Source: Acidobacteriota bacterium (lineage in GTDB: Bacteria > Acidobacteriota > Vicinamibacteria > Vicinamibacterales > Fen-181). Taken from it: a DNA stretch of 64,000 bases. The translations under genes and the position numbers were made by a program. Numbering within the stretch: position 1 is the first letter of the stretch; each line of letters opens with the position of its first letter. The notes under the pieces are model-generated. The model did not search any database and was not told the origin of the DNA. It worked only from the letters and a program-made list of their open reading frames with translations. The stretch spans positions 30,869 to 94,868 of the forward strand of contig PMZR01000127.1 in assembly GCA_003170135.1 (NCBI GenBank), in the 5' to 3' direction. Shown one piece after another: positions 17,638-25,312 of this stretch.

Positions 17638-17809
17638 TGATCGTTGAGGGCCTTACCACCGCAAAGGCGCAAGCCTTCGTCGAGGAGGCCGAGCGCCGCC
17701 TCGACCTTCTGCCACCGCGATCCTCGAGTACTTTGCGCCGCTCAAGACGTGGCGCGACGATCAGAACAAAGGCGTGAAGGTCGGGTGGGATTCGATCAGT
17801 AGACAGTAG
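17638..17809 (+). pseudogene. Remnant of an M2-family (ACE-like) peptidyl-dipeptidase C-terminus
   Basis: The frame from 17638 reads KAQAFVEEAERRLD. After a frame change near 17705-17711 another frame reads ILEYFAPLKTWRDDQNKGVKVGW, the typical carboxy end of bacterial M2 peptidyl-dipeptidases, followed by a stop at 17807..17809. Only about 55 codons remain, with no zinc site (HEXXH). The added residues after KVGW and the stop codon come from a heptanucleotide array. Read as the tail of a deleted and frameshifted gene. Family assignment is from memory of the conserved C-terminus. Confidence 0.55.
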
Positions 17810-17825
17810 ACAGTAGGCAGTAGGC
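17798..17825. repeat. Heptanucleotide tandem array (AGTAGAC/AGTAGGC)
   Basis: Four exact 7-bp units: AGTAGAC twice and AGTAGGC twice. It starts inside the last codons of the M2 remnant and ends 22 bp before the next gene. Confidence 0.8.
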
Positions 17826-17847
17826 CGCGGACGGGCAGGAGGACGCA

Positions 17848-18456
17848 ATGAAAGTGCTTGTGATTGGCGCAACGGGAACCATCGGAAAGGCCGTTGTTCA
17901 CGCGCTTGGCGGACGGCACGAGGTGATTGCGGCCGGCCGCACATCCGCGCCGCTGAAGGTGGACATCGCGGATCGGGCGTCGATCGCCGCTCTCTTCACG
18001 ACGACCGGGCGCGTCGACGCGGTTGTGTGCGCGGCCGGCGAGGCGCGGTTCCGGCCGCTGGCGAACCTTCAGGACGAGGACTTCGCCGTCTCGATCAGGA
18101 GCAAGCTGATGGGCCAGGTGAACCTGGTGCGCATCGGCGTGGACTCCGTCACCGACGGGGGTTCCATCACGCTGACCAGCGGCATCCTCAGTCAGCGCCC
18201 CTCGCCCGGGTCCGCTGCGGTCAGCATGGTGAATGCCGGGCTGGAGGCGTTCACCCGCGCGGCCTCCCTCGAAATGCCACGGGGGGTTCGCCTCAATATC
18301 GTGAGCCCGGGCTGGCTCACCGAGACGCTCAACGCGCTCCACATGGATCCCGCCCACGGCACGCCGGCTGCCATCGTCGCCCGCGCCTACGTGCAGTCGG
18401 TCGAGGACCGGCGCACCGGACAGGTCATCGGGGTGGCTGAAGGGGACCGGAAGTAG
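17848..18456 (+). CDS. Short-chain dehydrogenase-like protein lacking the Tyr-Lys pair
   Basis: 202-aa Rossmann protein of the SDR superfamily. The N-terminal MKVLVIGATGTIGKAVVHAL is a good TGxxGxG-type nucleotide site, VDIAD and VVCAAGEA are the next SDR motifs, and LTSGILSQRP carries the catalytic-loop Ser. Where classical SDRs have YxxxK this protein has SMVNAGLEAFTRAASLEMP, so the usual catalytic Tyr and Lys are missing. This is seen in a known atypical SDR branch that keeps SMVNxxLEAF. Enzyme activity is therefore uncertain; NAD(P)(H) binding is likely. Starts at ATG 17848 with GGAGGA about 5-6 nt upstream. Confidence 0.82.
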   Translation: MKVLVIGATGTIGKAVVHALGGRHEVIAAGRTSAPLKVDIADRASIAALFTTTGRVDAVVCAAGEARFRPLANLQDEDFAVSIRSKLMGQVNLVRIGVDSVTDGGSITLTSGILSQRPSPGSAAVSMVNAGLEAFTRAASLEMPRGVRLNIVSPGWLTETLNALHMDPAHGTPAAIVARAYVQSVEDRRTGQVIGVAEGDRK

Positions 18457-18457
18457 T

Positions 18458-18540
18458 GGATGGTTGATGGTCAATCGTCAATCGGTACGCGCCTGCGGAA
18501 CGGTGAACCATCGACTATCGACTATCAACTACCATCAACT
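18458..18540. repeat. Two heptanucleotide arrays between convergent genes
   Basis: 18458..18485 reads GGATGGT, TGATGGT, CAATCGT, CAATCGG. 18514..18540 reads ACTATCG, ACTATCA, ACTACCA, TCAACT. They fill most of the 78-bp spacer between the SDR-like gene and the PLP decarboxylase gene; the first array starts 2 bp after the SDR stop codon. Confidence 0.75.
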
Positions 18541-20028
18541 CGCGGCAATCGTCCTCCCGATCGCGCCCAGGCCGTCGAGCACGTGCGCAAGATCCGCGTC
18601 CGTCGTGCGCGGGTTCATGACCGTGACGCGCAGCACGCGGCGGCCGCCGAGCGCGGTCGCCGTGATCCATCCTTCGCCCGACCGGTTGAACCGCTCCCGC
18701 AGTTCCTGGTTCAGCCGATCGAGCCGTTCATCGTCGGCAGGGCTGAAGCCCTGCCCTGCCGCCCCAGTCAGCGTTGCCGCGTCGCCGACGTAGCGGAAGC
18801 ACACGATGTTCGACTGCGGCTCGTGCAGGGCCACAAAATCGGGCCGCGCCCGAATCATCTCGAACAGGCACCGGGCCGTCGCGCACAGCCGGTCGTACAG
18901 CGCCCCCAGGTGGTCGGCGCCATAGCGCTGCAGGGCGACCCACACCTTGATCGCATCCAGCCGCCGCGAACACTGGAAGGTGCGCAGCCCCTGGTCCCAG
19001 GCGCGGCCCCCGCCGTTGCCGTGGAACAGGTACGGCGCCCGCTGGCTGTAGGCGGCTTGCAGCGCGGCTTCGTCGGCGACGAGCAGCATGCTGGCAGAGA
19101 GCGGCAGCAACATCGTCTTGTGGGGATCCCACGCAATCGACTGCGCCAGCTCGATGCCATCCAGGTGCGATCGGTGGGCCGCTGACAGCAGGGCGGAGCC
19201 GCCGTGCGCCGCGTCCACGTGCAGCCATATCCCTTCGCGCTGGCACAGACGCCCGATCGTAACCAGGTCGTCGAACGAGCCGGTCGCGGTCGTCCCGGCC
19301 GTCGCGACGACGGCGACAACCTGTCGGCCCTCCGCGCGCACCTGCTGGAGCGTCCGCTCGAGCGCCGACACATCGAGACGCCAGTCGCGCGACGGCACCA
19401 CCGCGATGTTGTCGGTGCCGATGCCGAGTTCGCCGATGGCTCTCGCCACGCCGTAGTGAGCATGCTCGCCGCAGACGACGACGGGACGGCTGGAACCGAG
19501 ACCGCGCTGCCATCCGTCGGGCACCGCCACGGCGCGCGCCGCCAGCAGCGCCGCAAAGGTCGCCTCGGTGCCGCCCGAGGTGAACGTGCCGCCCGCGCGC
19601 GTCCCCAGTCCCGCCAGATCGCACATCCACCGGATGACCTGCGCCTCGATGATCGTGCCGACCGGCGACATCTCCCACACCGCGCCCGACTGGTTCAACG
19701 CGCTGATGAGCGTCTCGCTCCACACGGCGGCCGCCAGCGGCGCGGACACCTGGTGCCCGAGCGACCGCGGATGACACAGGTGATTGCTGTCGGGCACGAC
19801 GTCGCGCTCGAGGCGCGCAACGACGTCGGCCAACGGTTGACTGCCACGGGGCAGCGGCTCGTCGAAGCGGGCGGCCAGTTGCTCGGGCGTCGCCGCGGTG
19901 GAGACGCGTCCGTCGCCGCTGCGCGTCGAGGCAAAGTAGTCGACGACGAGGCGGACAAACATCCCCGCCGCTTCCGCAGTCATGTCCTGTTCGAGCTCGG
20001 CAGGGACCGGGCCGATGAAGTACGCCAT
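18535..20028 (-). CDS. PLP-dependent group II decarboxylase
   Basis: 497-aa fold-type I PLP enzyme of the group II decarboxylase family (aromatic-amino-acid, glutamate or L-2,4-diaminobutyrate decarboxylases). Motifs: HPRSLGHQVSAP near the N-terminus, TFTSGGTEATFAALLAAR (phosphate binding), VATAGTTATGSFDD, HVDAAHGGS (Asp under the pyridine) and WDPHKTM with PLP lysine K304. Start ATG 20028 (MAYFIGPVPAELEQDM) fits the family; a longer frame lacks conservation. Near the C-terminus GQGFSPAD is encoded by the palindrome at 18736..18755 and is foreign to the family. Substrate cannot be told from sequence. The truncated diaminobutyrate-type aminotransferase 1.6 kb away raises the diaminobutyrate option, which is inference. 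Confidence 0.88.
   Translation of the reverse strand: MAYFIGPVPAELEQDMTAEAAGMFVRLVVDYFASTRSGDGRVSTAATPEQLAARFDEPLPRGSQPLADVVARLERDVVPDSNHLCHPRSLGHQVSAPLAAAVWSETLISALNQSGAVWEMSPVGTIIEAQVIRWMCDLAGLGTRAGGTFTSGGTEATFAALLAARAVAVPDGWQRGLGSSRPVVVCGEHAHYGVARAIGELGIGTDNIAVVPSRDWRLDVSALERTLQQVRAEGRQVVAVVATAGTTATGSFDDLVTIGRLCQREGIWLHVDAAHGGSALLSAAHRSHLDGIELAQSIAWDPHKTMLLPLSASMLLVADEAALQAAYSQRAPYLFHGNGGGRAWDQGLRTFQCSRRLDAIKVWVALQRYGADHLGALYDRLCATARCLFEMIRARPDFVALHEPQSNIVCFRYVGDAATLTGAAGQGFSPADDERLDRLNQELRERFNRSGEGWITATALGGRRVLRVTVMNPRTTDADLAHVLDGLGAIGRTIAAS
18736..18755. repeat. Palindrome inside the PLP decarboxylase gene
   Basis: 9-bp arms GGCAGGGCT/AGCCCTGCC around GA. Translated on the minus strand it gives QGFSPA. 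The copy in the ArsA gene (53455..53474) has identical arms and an AA centre; both are preceded by CG. Confidence 0.85.
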
Positions 20029-20264
20029 GGAGTCAGGCCACCAGAGCAATGGGCTGCGCGAGGGAGGGCGGACCGTGCGGGATCCCAGGGTGCCAGCGTC
20101 TGCGCAGCGATCAACGGGCAAACGGTTCGGCGACGAGGATATCACGACGCGGGCCCGCCCGATTGACACCCGGCCGGTCGCGCACGGACAATGTGCCGGC
20201 GCGCGCGTTGCCGCGCCAGCAGCCGGCGGCCCAGCCCCAATCATCCACCGCGGAAGGACTGGTC

Positions 20265-20891
20265 ATGAAGAAGACGTTCGTGAAGTCGACTCTTGTTCTG
20301 CTCCTCACGGTTCTGTCGGTCGGCTTGTCGGCCCAACGAGGCGGCGGTGGCGGCGGCGGCCGCGGGGCGAGCAGTCCCAGCGCCAGCCCCGAAGCCAACC
20401 CTTCGACGCTCCTCACCGAATATGACAACGTCGACTACGGCATGAAGTTCCCGGCGCCTCCGGAGTTGTCGATCTTCACGCCCGCACATCCCGGCCCGTT
20501 CAGCCGGATGTTCACGCCAGGGAAGGTCATCTACCTGATGGACCTGGTGGGCAAGCCGGCATCGGTCTCCGTGAGGTACTCGCCCGGCGTCACCGACGCC
20601 GATCTGAAAGGCCTCAAGGCGACGCTCGAGTCGAATCCGCCGCAGGCCAAGCTGCCGGATTACAAGAAGATCTCGGTGGGCATGATCAAGATCGGCACAC
20701 ACGGGGACAAGGACGCCGTCGAGTACGTCTTCAATTCGAAAGAGAAGGACGGCATGACGACGACGCGCCAGGTCGTCTTCATACACAACGGAAAAGGCTT
20801 CACCTTCGCCTGCGCCGCCCTCGAAAAGGACTTCGCGGCGGTGGATCGCAAGTCGTTCCAGCCGCTGTTCGCCAGCATCGAGTTCCGCTGA
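20265..20891 (+). CDS. Exported hypothetical protein
   Basis: 208 aa, signal peptide MKKTFVKSTLVLLLTVLSVGLSAQ followed by a Gly run (about residues 26-33) and a Ser/Pro linker. The folded part contains GMKFPAPPELSIFTPAHPGPF, KVIYLMDLVGKPASVSVRYSPG and a PsbP-like ending (TTTRQVVFIHNGKGFTFACAALEKDF), i.e. a fatty-acyl/PsbP-type beta domain by appearance. Role unknown. Start at ATG 20265 with GGAAGGA upstream; the 236-bp gap to the divergent decarboxylase gene would hold both promoters. Confidence 0.72.
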   Translation: MKKTFVKSTLVLLLTVLSVGLSAQRGGGGGGGRGASSPSASPEANPSTLLTEYDNVDYGMKFPAPPELSIFTPAHPGPFSRMFTPGKVIYLMDLVGKPASVSVRYSPGVTDADLKGLKATLESNPPQAKLPDYKKISVGMIKIGTHGDKDAVEYVFNSKEKDGMTTTRQVVFIHNGKGFTFACAALEKDFAAVDRKSFQPLFASIEFR

Positions 20892-21023
20892 TCGCTCGCT
20901 CGCGTCCGGCCGTCTGGTGCACGTCGCGTCAGCGCGGCTGCGCACGTGCCTCGTGCACTGCGCGGCCGCGTGGGCAGGTGTGATCCGGCTTCAGTCGGAT
21001 CTGACAGTTGCGTGGGAGGCCCC

Positions 21024-21509
21024 GTGGAACAACGCTGCCCGCTGGTGAACGTCTGGCTCGCGTGGGTCGGCATTCCCCTGCTCGCGCTCGTCGTCTTTTT
21101 TCGCGGCGGCTGGATCGCTGGCGGCGCCGTGCTCGCCGCCGGTGTCGCGTTTCAGGCGCTCTACGTGTACTGGTTCCCGAAGGTCTCCAGTGTGCTCGGC
21201 TATGGCAGTGTGGCCGACGTGGCCGCCGGCGATGTGACGCCGCCGATGCCCGCCGCGACGCGCGTGACGTTCTACACCGCCAGTGCCTGTCCGTTCTGCC
21301 CGATCGTCCGCCGCCGCCTCGTCGCGTTGCAGCACCAACTTGGTTTCGCGACCAAGGAGATCGACGTGACGTTTCGCCCGGACCTTATCCGGGCGAAGGG
21401 ACTCAAGAGCGTGCCCGTCGTTGAAGTCAACGGGCAGGTCCTGGTCGGCAACGCCACGTCGCAGCAGCTGGTGGCGTTTCTGACGCGGCAGCCCGCGCCG
21501 CGGGCCTGA
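21024..21509 (+). CDS. Membrane-anchored glutaredoxin-like protein
   Basis: 161 aa. One or two N-terminal membrane segments (VWLAWVGIPLLALVVFF, GWIAGGAVLAAGVAFQALYVYWF), then a glutaredoxin-fold domain with dithiol site C89-P-F-C92 in TASACPFCPIVRRRL and cis-Pro loop KSVPVVEVNGQVLVG. Probably a membrane-tethered thiol oxidoreductase. Start GTG 21024 was chosen because GGGAGG stands 4 nt upstream. The TGA stop (21507..21509) lies in the centre of a GGCCT-GA-AGGCC palindrome, so the repeat supplies the end of the gene. Confidence 0.78.
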   Translation: MEQRCPLVNVWLAWVGIPLLALVVFFRGGWIAGGAVLAAGVAFQALYVYWFPKVSSVLGYGSVADVAAGDVTPPMPAATRVTFYTASACPFCPIVRRRLVALQHQLGFATKEIDVTFRPDLIRAKGLKSVPVVEVNGQVLVGNATSQQLVAFLTRQPAPRA

Positions 21510-21514
21510 AGGCC
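21503..21514. repeat. Palindrome supplying a stop codon
   Basis: GGCCT/AGGCC around GA, the same sequence as the left palindrome at 15682. The central TGA is the stop codon of the membrane-anchored glutaredoxin-like gene. Confidence 0.65.
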
Positions 21515-21587
21515 AGCCATCGCGGCCCCGCCCCACGCGGACACGGAAGTGACGCCTGGTGCGATCTGCCAGTATCGAGTAGCGCGC

Positions 21588-22148
21588 ATGGACTTCCGGC
21601 ACCTGTCCTTTGACACCGCGCCTTCGATCACCACCCCGCCACCAGGGCCGCGCTCGAGGGAGCTCCTGGCGTTCCAGGCCGCACACGAGGCCTCCGCCGT
21701 CTCCTACCCGAAGGGGCTGCCGCTCGCGCTTCGGCGTGGTCGCGGCGCGACGGTCGAAGACGTCGATGGCAACGTCTACATCGACTTCTTCGGAGGCGCG
21801 GGCGTGATGGCGGTGGGCCACGCCAATCCTGAAGTCATCGCCGCCGTTCAACAGCAACTGCCGGAGCTCACGCACGCGCTCGACTTCCCCACTCCCGCGC
21901 GCCGCGGTCTCGTCGAAGCGCTCCTGCCCGTCCTCCCAGGCGCGCTCGGCCGCGTTTTGTTCGGCGGCCCGACCGGCTCCGATGCCGTCGAATCCGCAGT
22001 CAAGCTTGCCAGGTTCAACACTGGCCGCATGCCGCTCGTCGCGTTCGAGGGGTCGTACCACGGAATGACCAGCGGTGCCCTGGCGCTCTCGAGCGGCCAG
22101 CCGTACAAGGGCCGATTCCTTCCGCTCGATCTGGTCCCTGGTCCTTAG
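21588..22148 (+). pseudogene. Truncated class III aminotransferase (diaminobutyrate type)
   Basis: Only the first about 186 residues remain of a class III PLP aminotransferase, normally 420-460 aa. Seen: FQAAHEASAVSYPKGLPLALRR, GATVEDVDGNVYIDFFGGAGVMAVGHANPEV, LFGGPTGSDAVESAVKLAR, FEGSYHGMTSGAL. This is closest in style to diaminobutyrate-2-oxoglutarate aminotransferases. The PLP lysine and the C-terminal domain are missing. The reading frame stops at 22148 inside a heptanucleotide array that begins at 22131, exactly where conserved sequence ends. Judged inactive. Start ATG 21588. Confidence 0.85.
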
Positions 22149-22179
22149 TCCTTCGTCCTTGGGCCTTAGTCCTTGGGCC
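22131..22179. repeat. Heptanucleotide tandem array (CTGGTCC/TTAGTCC) at a gene break
   Basis: Seven units in a row, all exactly 7 bp: CTGGTCC, CTGGTCC, TTAGTCC, TTCGTCC, TTGGGCC, TTAGTCC, TTGGGCC. It begins at the truncation point of the aminotransferase and supplies its stop codon. Confidence 0.88.
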
Positions 22180-22233
22180 GCACTGCGCGCCGCACGCCGC
22201 ACCACGCACGGCGCACTCCGCACTTCCCCCCCC

Positions 22234-22263
22234 TTGACACGCGCCGCGCCGGCGCGCTATATT
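22234..22263 (+). promoter_or_regulatory. Strong sigma-70-type promoter of the 22.3-25.1 kb operon
   Basis: TTGACA at 22234..22239 and TATATT at 22258..22263, spacer 18 bp and wholly G/C. The clearest promoter in the window. Expected transcript start is at about 22270, inside the palindrome at 22271..22293. Confidence 0.75.
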
Positions 22264-22270
22264 CTGGCCA

Positions 22271-22293
22271 ACTGGTCTGCATTACAAACCAGT
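22271..22293. promoter_or_regulatory. Operator-like inverted repeat at the transcription start
   Basis: ACTGGT and ACCAGT, 6-bp perfect arms about 11 bp apart, directly downstream of the -10 box. Arms, spacing and location suit a dimeric winged-helix repressor. The likely binder is the regulator encoded at 22969..23283 in the same operon. Binding is inference. Confidence 0.6.
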
Positions 22294-22348
22294 CTACGAC
22301 ATTGCACCCCACCGGGCGCGCCGCCGCCCGGCCCCCGAGGACGGGCCC

Positions 22349-22972
22349 ATGGACGACTTCCAGCGCGAGATCGACCAGGTCGAGAAACGCACGCGCCGGT
22401 ACTCGGTGGAGGACGGCCTTACCGAGATCTCTGGCGGCATCGTCTCCCTGCTCTTCGGGGTGTTCTTCTACGCCGAACACCTGTGGCAGCACACCAGCGC
22501 CATTGTCGTCTTCAACATTGCCTTTCCCGCGCTCATCTTCGCCCTCATCCTGGCCGCCACGCGCCTCGTGCGTGTGGCCAAGGACCGCTACGTCCACCCC
22601 CGCACCGGCTTCGTGGCGTTCAAGCGCCCTACTGGCCGGCGTTGGCCCAACACGGCACTCGCCTTCGTCATCGGCATCCTGACGGCACTGCTCTTCGCCC
22701 GCATGCACGCCCTGCCAGACTGGATCCCGGCGCTCGAGGGCCTGCTGTTTGCGGCGGCGTTTCTCTACTCGGGAAGGAAAGCCGAACTGGTGCGATTCCC
22801 GCTGGAGGGCCTCTTCTGCGCCCTGACCGGTTTCGGTCTCTCGCTGCTGCATCTCGACTACAACGTCGCCCAAGCCTCGCTGTACGCGTCGCTCGGTCTC
22901 GTCTTCTCCCTCGGCGGCCTGGTCGCGTTCGTTCGTTACCTGCGGCAGGCCCCTTTGCCGGAGGACGCATGA
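22349..22972 (+). CDS. Multi-pass membrane protein of unknown function
   Basis: 207 aa with about 6 hydrophobic segments arranged as helical pairs (EISGGIVSLLFGVFFYAEHLW, VVFNIAFPALIFALILAATRL, ALAFVIGILTALLFARM and three in the C-terminal half). The N-terminus MDDFQREIDQVEKRTRRYSVEDGLTEI is a charged helix. No enzymatic motif. First gene of an operon with a winged-helix regulator and an ABC transporter; its stop overlaps the regulator start (ATGA). It may be a sensor or accessory to the transporter. Confidence 0.82.
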   Translation: MDDFQREIDQVEKRTRRYSVEDGLTEISGGIVSLLFGVFFYAEHLWQHTSAIVVFNIAFPALIFALILAATRLVRVAKDRYVHPRTGFVAFKRPTGRRWPNTALAFVIGILTALLFARMHALPDWIPALEGLLFAAAFLYSGRKAELVRFPLEGLFCALTGFGLSLLHLDYNVAQASLYASLGLVFSLGGLVAFVRYLRQAPLPEDA

Positions 22973-23283
22973 CGCCGCCGGAAGTCCCGTTTGCCGCGGA
23001 TATCAATCGCCTGATTCACGAGCCGGCCCGCCGGGTGATCATGACGATTCTCTACACCGTCGAGAGCGCGGACTTCCTCTACCTGCTGCGCGAGACCGGG
23101 TTGTCGAAAGGCAATCTCTCGTCGCACCTGTCGAAGCTCGAAAGCGCCGGGTACATCGCCATCGAGAAGACGTTCCGCGGCAAGGTGCCGCTGACCGTCT
23201 GCAACCTGACGGAGCGCGGGCGTACCGCGTTCCGCGGGTACCGGAACTACCTCAAGAGAGTCGTCGCAAGCATGACGCGATAA
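22969..23283 (+). CDS. Winged-helix transcriptional regulator (MarR/ArsR-like)
   Basis: 104-aa DNA-binding protein. Core: INRLIHEPARRVIMTILYTVESADFLYLLRETGLSKGNLSSHLSKLESAGYIAIEKTF, where the helix-turn-helix is LLRETGLSKGNLSSHLSKLE and the wing is GKVPLTVCNLTERGR. This is the short winged-helix type often encoded beside ABC exporters. The start ATG overlaps the previous stop by 4 bp, indicating coupled translation. Proposed to bind the palindrome at 22271..22293 and so autoregulate the operon; the ligand is unknown. Confidence 0.9.
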   Translation: MTPPEVPFAADINRLIHEPARRVIMTILYTVESADFLYLLRETGLSKGNLSSHLSKLESAGYIAIEKTFRGKVPLTVCNLTERGRTAFRGYRNYLKRVVASMTR

Positions 23284-23315
23284 GCGGTGCAGGCGCGAAC
23301 CGGAAGGACAACCCC

Positions 23316-24257
23316 ATGCAACCGGCGGCCATCCACACGGAGAATCTCACGCGCGATTTCGGCTCGCTTCGCGCGCTCGACGGCCTGGCGCTCGACGTGC
23401 CGCCCGGCCTCATCTTCGGCTTTCTCGGTCCGAACGGATCGGGCAAGACCACCACGATCCGCCTCTTGCTCGGCCTGATCGAGCCGACCGCCGGCACGGC
23501 GGACGTGCTCGGACTGGCGGTCGCGCGCGAAGGCGACGCCATCCGCCAGCGCTGCGGCGCGCTGCTCGAGCATGTCGGCCTGTACGAGCGGCTGAGCGCC
23601 GAGGACAACCTCGAGTACTACGCGCGCATCGCGCGCCTGCCGGATGCGGATCGCAAGGCGCGCATCAGGGAAGTCCTGGTCCAGGCCGACCTGTGGGAAC
23701 GGCGGCGCGAACCGGTCGGCCGCTGGAGTCGCGGCATGAAACAGAAGCTGGCCGTGGCCCGTGCCCTGATCCATCGGCCGTCGCTCGTCTTTCTCGACGA
23801 GCCCACGGCCGGCCTGGATCCGGTTGCCGCGGCCGCCTTCCGGCAGGATCTGGCCGCGATGGTGAAGCGTGACGGCCTCACCGTGTTCCTCACGACCCAC
23901 AACCTGGCCGAGGCCGAGAAGTTGTGCGACCGCGTCGCCGTCATCCGGAAGGGGAAGCTCCTCGCGGTGGGCCATCCCGACGATCTCCGCCGGCAGGCGC
24001 GACCGATCTCCACGGCAACCTTCGTCGGGCGCGGCTTCGACGACCGCATGAGGGCGCTGCTCGAGGGCAGGCCGGAAGTGATGTCGACCAGCGCGCACGA
24101 TTCGGAGTTGGAGGTCCAGCTGCGGCCGGACAGCGAGATTGCGCCGCTCGTCGCGCTGCTCGTCTCGGCCGGTGCGGCCATCGAGGAGATCCGCCGGCCG
24201 AAAGCCAGCCTCGAAGATCTCTTCCTGGATCTGGTGGACGATTCGGTTTTGCCCTGA
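23316..24257 (+). CDS. ABC transporter ATP-binding protein
   Basis: 313-aa ATPase of an ABC-2/DrrA-type exporter. Walker A GPNGSGKT (residues 38-45), signature WSRGMKQKLAVARAL, Walker B LVFLDEPTAGLDP, and H-loop TTHNLAEAEKLC. The C-terminal about 90 residues form the DrrA-type extension ending in SLEDLFLDLVDD. SD GGAAGGA precedes ATG 23316. Partner permease follows at 24341. Substrate unknown. Confidence 0.93.
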   Translation: MQPAAIHTENLTRDFGSLRALDGLALDVPPGLIFGFLGPNGSGKTTTIRLLLGLIEPTAGTADVLGLAVAREGDAIRQRCGALLEHVGLYERLSAEDNLEYYARIARLPDADRKARIREVLVQADLWERRREPVGRWSRGMKQKLAVARALIHRPSLVFLDEPTAGLDPVAAAAFRQDLAAMVKRDGLTVFLTTHNLAEAEKLCDRVAVIRKGKLLAVGHPDDLRRQARPISTATFVGRGFDDRMRALLEGRPEVMSTSAHDSELEVQLRPDSEIAPLVALLVSAGAAIEEIRRPKASLEDLFLDLVDDSVLP

Positions 24258-24278
24258 CACACAGGCTCCGGCCTTCCC

Positions 24279-24317
24279 GCCTACGCTCGCCTGAGTGCTG
24301 AGCGAGCTACGGCGAGG
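24279..24317. repeat. Hairpin between ABC ATPase and permease genes
   Basis: GCCTACGCTCGCC and GGCGAGCTACGG-type arms (imperfect) around CTGAGTGCTGA. The CTACGCTCG/CGAGCTACG core is shared with the 52-bp tandem repeats at 2179. It lies in the 83-bp gap within the operon, where it could affect mRNA processing or the ATPase:permease ratio. Confidence 0.55.
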
Positions 24318-24340
24318 CCGGGACATCCGAAAAGGACCAT

Positions 24341-25066
24341 ATGCTCACCGATATCGCCATCGTGATGTGGAAGGAACTGCGGGAAATCGTCTTCCCGGAC
24401 GGCCGCTTCCACGGCGGCGCGCGCAACATCTTCGTGTTCGCCGCGGTCGTGGGTCTGCTGTTCCCGCTCCAGGCCGGTCCGAGGTGGTTCACGTCGTGGA
24501 TGACGGTGCAGGCGGCGTGCTTTCCCGTCATCCTCGTGCTGAACTACTCGGCGGATGCGTTCGCCGGCGAGCGGGAGCGCCACACGCTCGAAACGCTGCT
24601 GGCCAGCCGGCTGTCGGACACGGCGATCCTCCTCGGGAAGATCGCGGCCATCGTGGTCTATGCCTGGTCGTTCGTCATCGCGTGCCAGGTCGTGGCCGTC
24701 ATCGCCCTCAACCTCATGTACCGCGACGCCGGGTTCATGTTCTACCGGCCGGCCATCCTGCTGTCGATCCTCGTCATCAGTGCGCTCGCCGCCCTTCTGC
24801 TCTGCACCATCGGGGTGGTGCTCTCGCTGACCGCGCCCACCGTGCGCGCCGCGGGACAGCGGATGCTGGTGCCGTTCCTCGCGATGTTCGTCTTGCCGGC
24901 CGCAGCGCCGTTCGTCATCGCGAAGCTGCATTGGCAACAGCCGGCCACGCTGTTGACACCCGGCACGATCGTCGTCTTTGTTGGCATCGCGCTCGCCCTC
25001 CTCACCGCGATCGTGCTGGCCGTCGGCGTGACGCGCTTCGTCCGCGAACGGATGGTGCTGGCGTAA
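24341..25066 (+). CDS. ABC-2 type transporter permease
   Basis: 241 aa, six membrane segments with the family pattern: IVMWKELREIVFPDGR at the start, YSADAFAGERERHTLETLLASRLSDTAILLGKI (the conserved ERxxxTLExLL cytoplasmic loop), then AAIVVYAWSFVIACQVVAVIAL, AALLLCTIGVVLSL and IALALLTAIVLAVGV. Forms the membrane part of the exporter with the ATPase at 23316. Last gene of the operon that begins at 22349. Confidence 0.9.
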   Translation: MLTDIAIVMWKELREIVFPDGRFHGGARNIFVFAAVVGLLFPLQAGPRWFTSWMTVQAACFPVILVLNYSADAFAGERERHTLETLLASRLSDTAILLGKIAAIVVYAWSFVIACQVVAVIALNLMYRDAGFMFYRPAILLSILVISALAALLLCTIGVVLSLTAPTVRAAGQRMLVPFLAMFVLPAAAPFVIAKLHWQQPATLLTPGTIVVFVGIALALLTAIVLAVGVTRFVRERMVLA

Positions 25067-25148
25067 GGCGGAGCCGCGGTGTCAGCCAGGCCGGTCGGCG
25101 CGAGCTTCGCCAGCGCTTGCAGGAGCCGCCGGCCGACACGCCCAAGTC

Positions 25149-25260
25149 AAATCAGCCGCAGATTTTCGCAGATTTACGCAGATGTTGCGCTTGGGCGGAG
25201 GGGCGCCGCAGCTTCCGCGCGTCCAATCGGCGGAAATCTGCGGAAATCGGCGGCCTGATT
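25149..25260. repeat. Inverted repeat element built of CGCAGATTT units
   Basis: Left arm 25149..25183 has three CGCAGATTT-like units at 10-bp period. Right arm 25224..25260 carries the complement (GGAAATCTGCGGAAATC). Both outer ends read AATCAG/CTGATT. It lies between convergent genes. A related copy is at 39446..39581. Confidence 0.7.
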
Positions 25261-25312
25261 CGCTCCGGCGGAAGCTGTCGCGCCCGTTCAGCGCCCGGGC
25301 CACGCCGTCGCT

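Noticed and set aside
18535..22148. Working dat-ddc diaminopropane pathway
   Set aside because: The aminotransferase lacks its PLP lysine half, and the decarboxylase substrate cannot be told from sequence.
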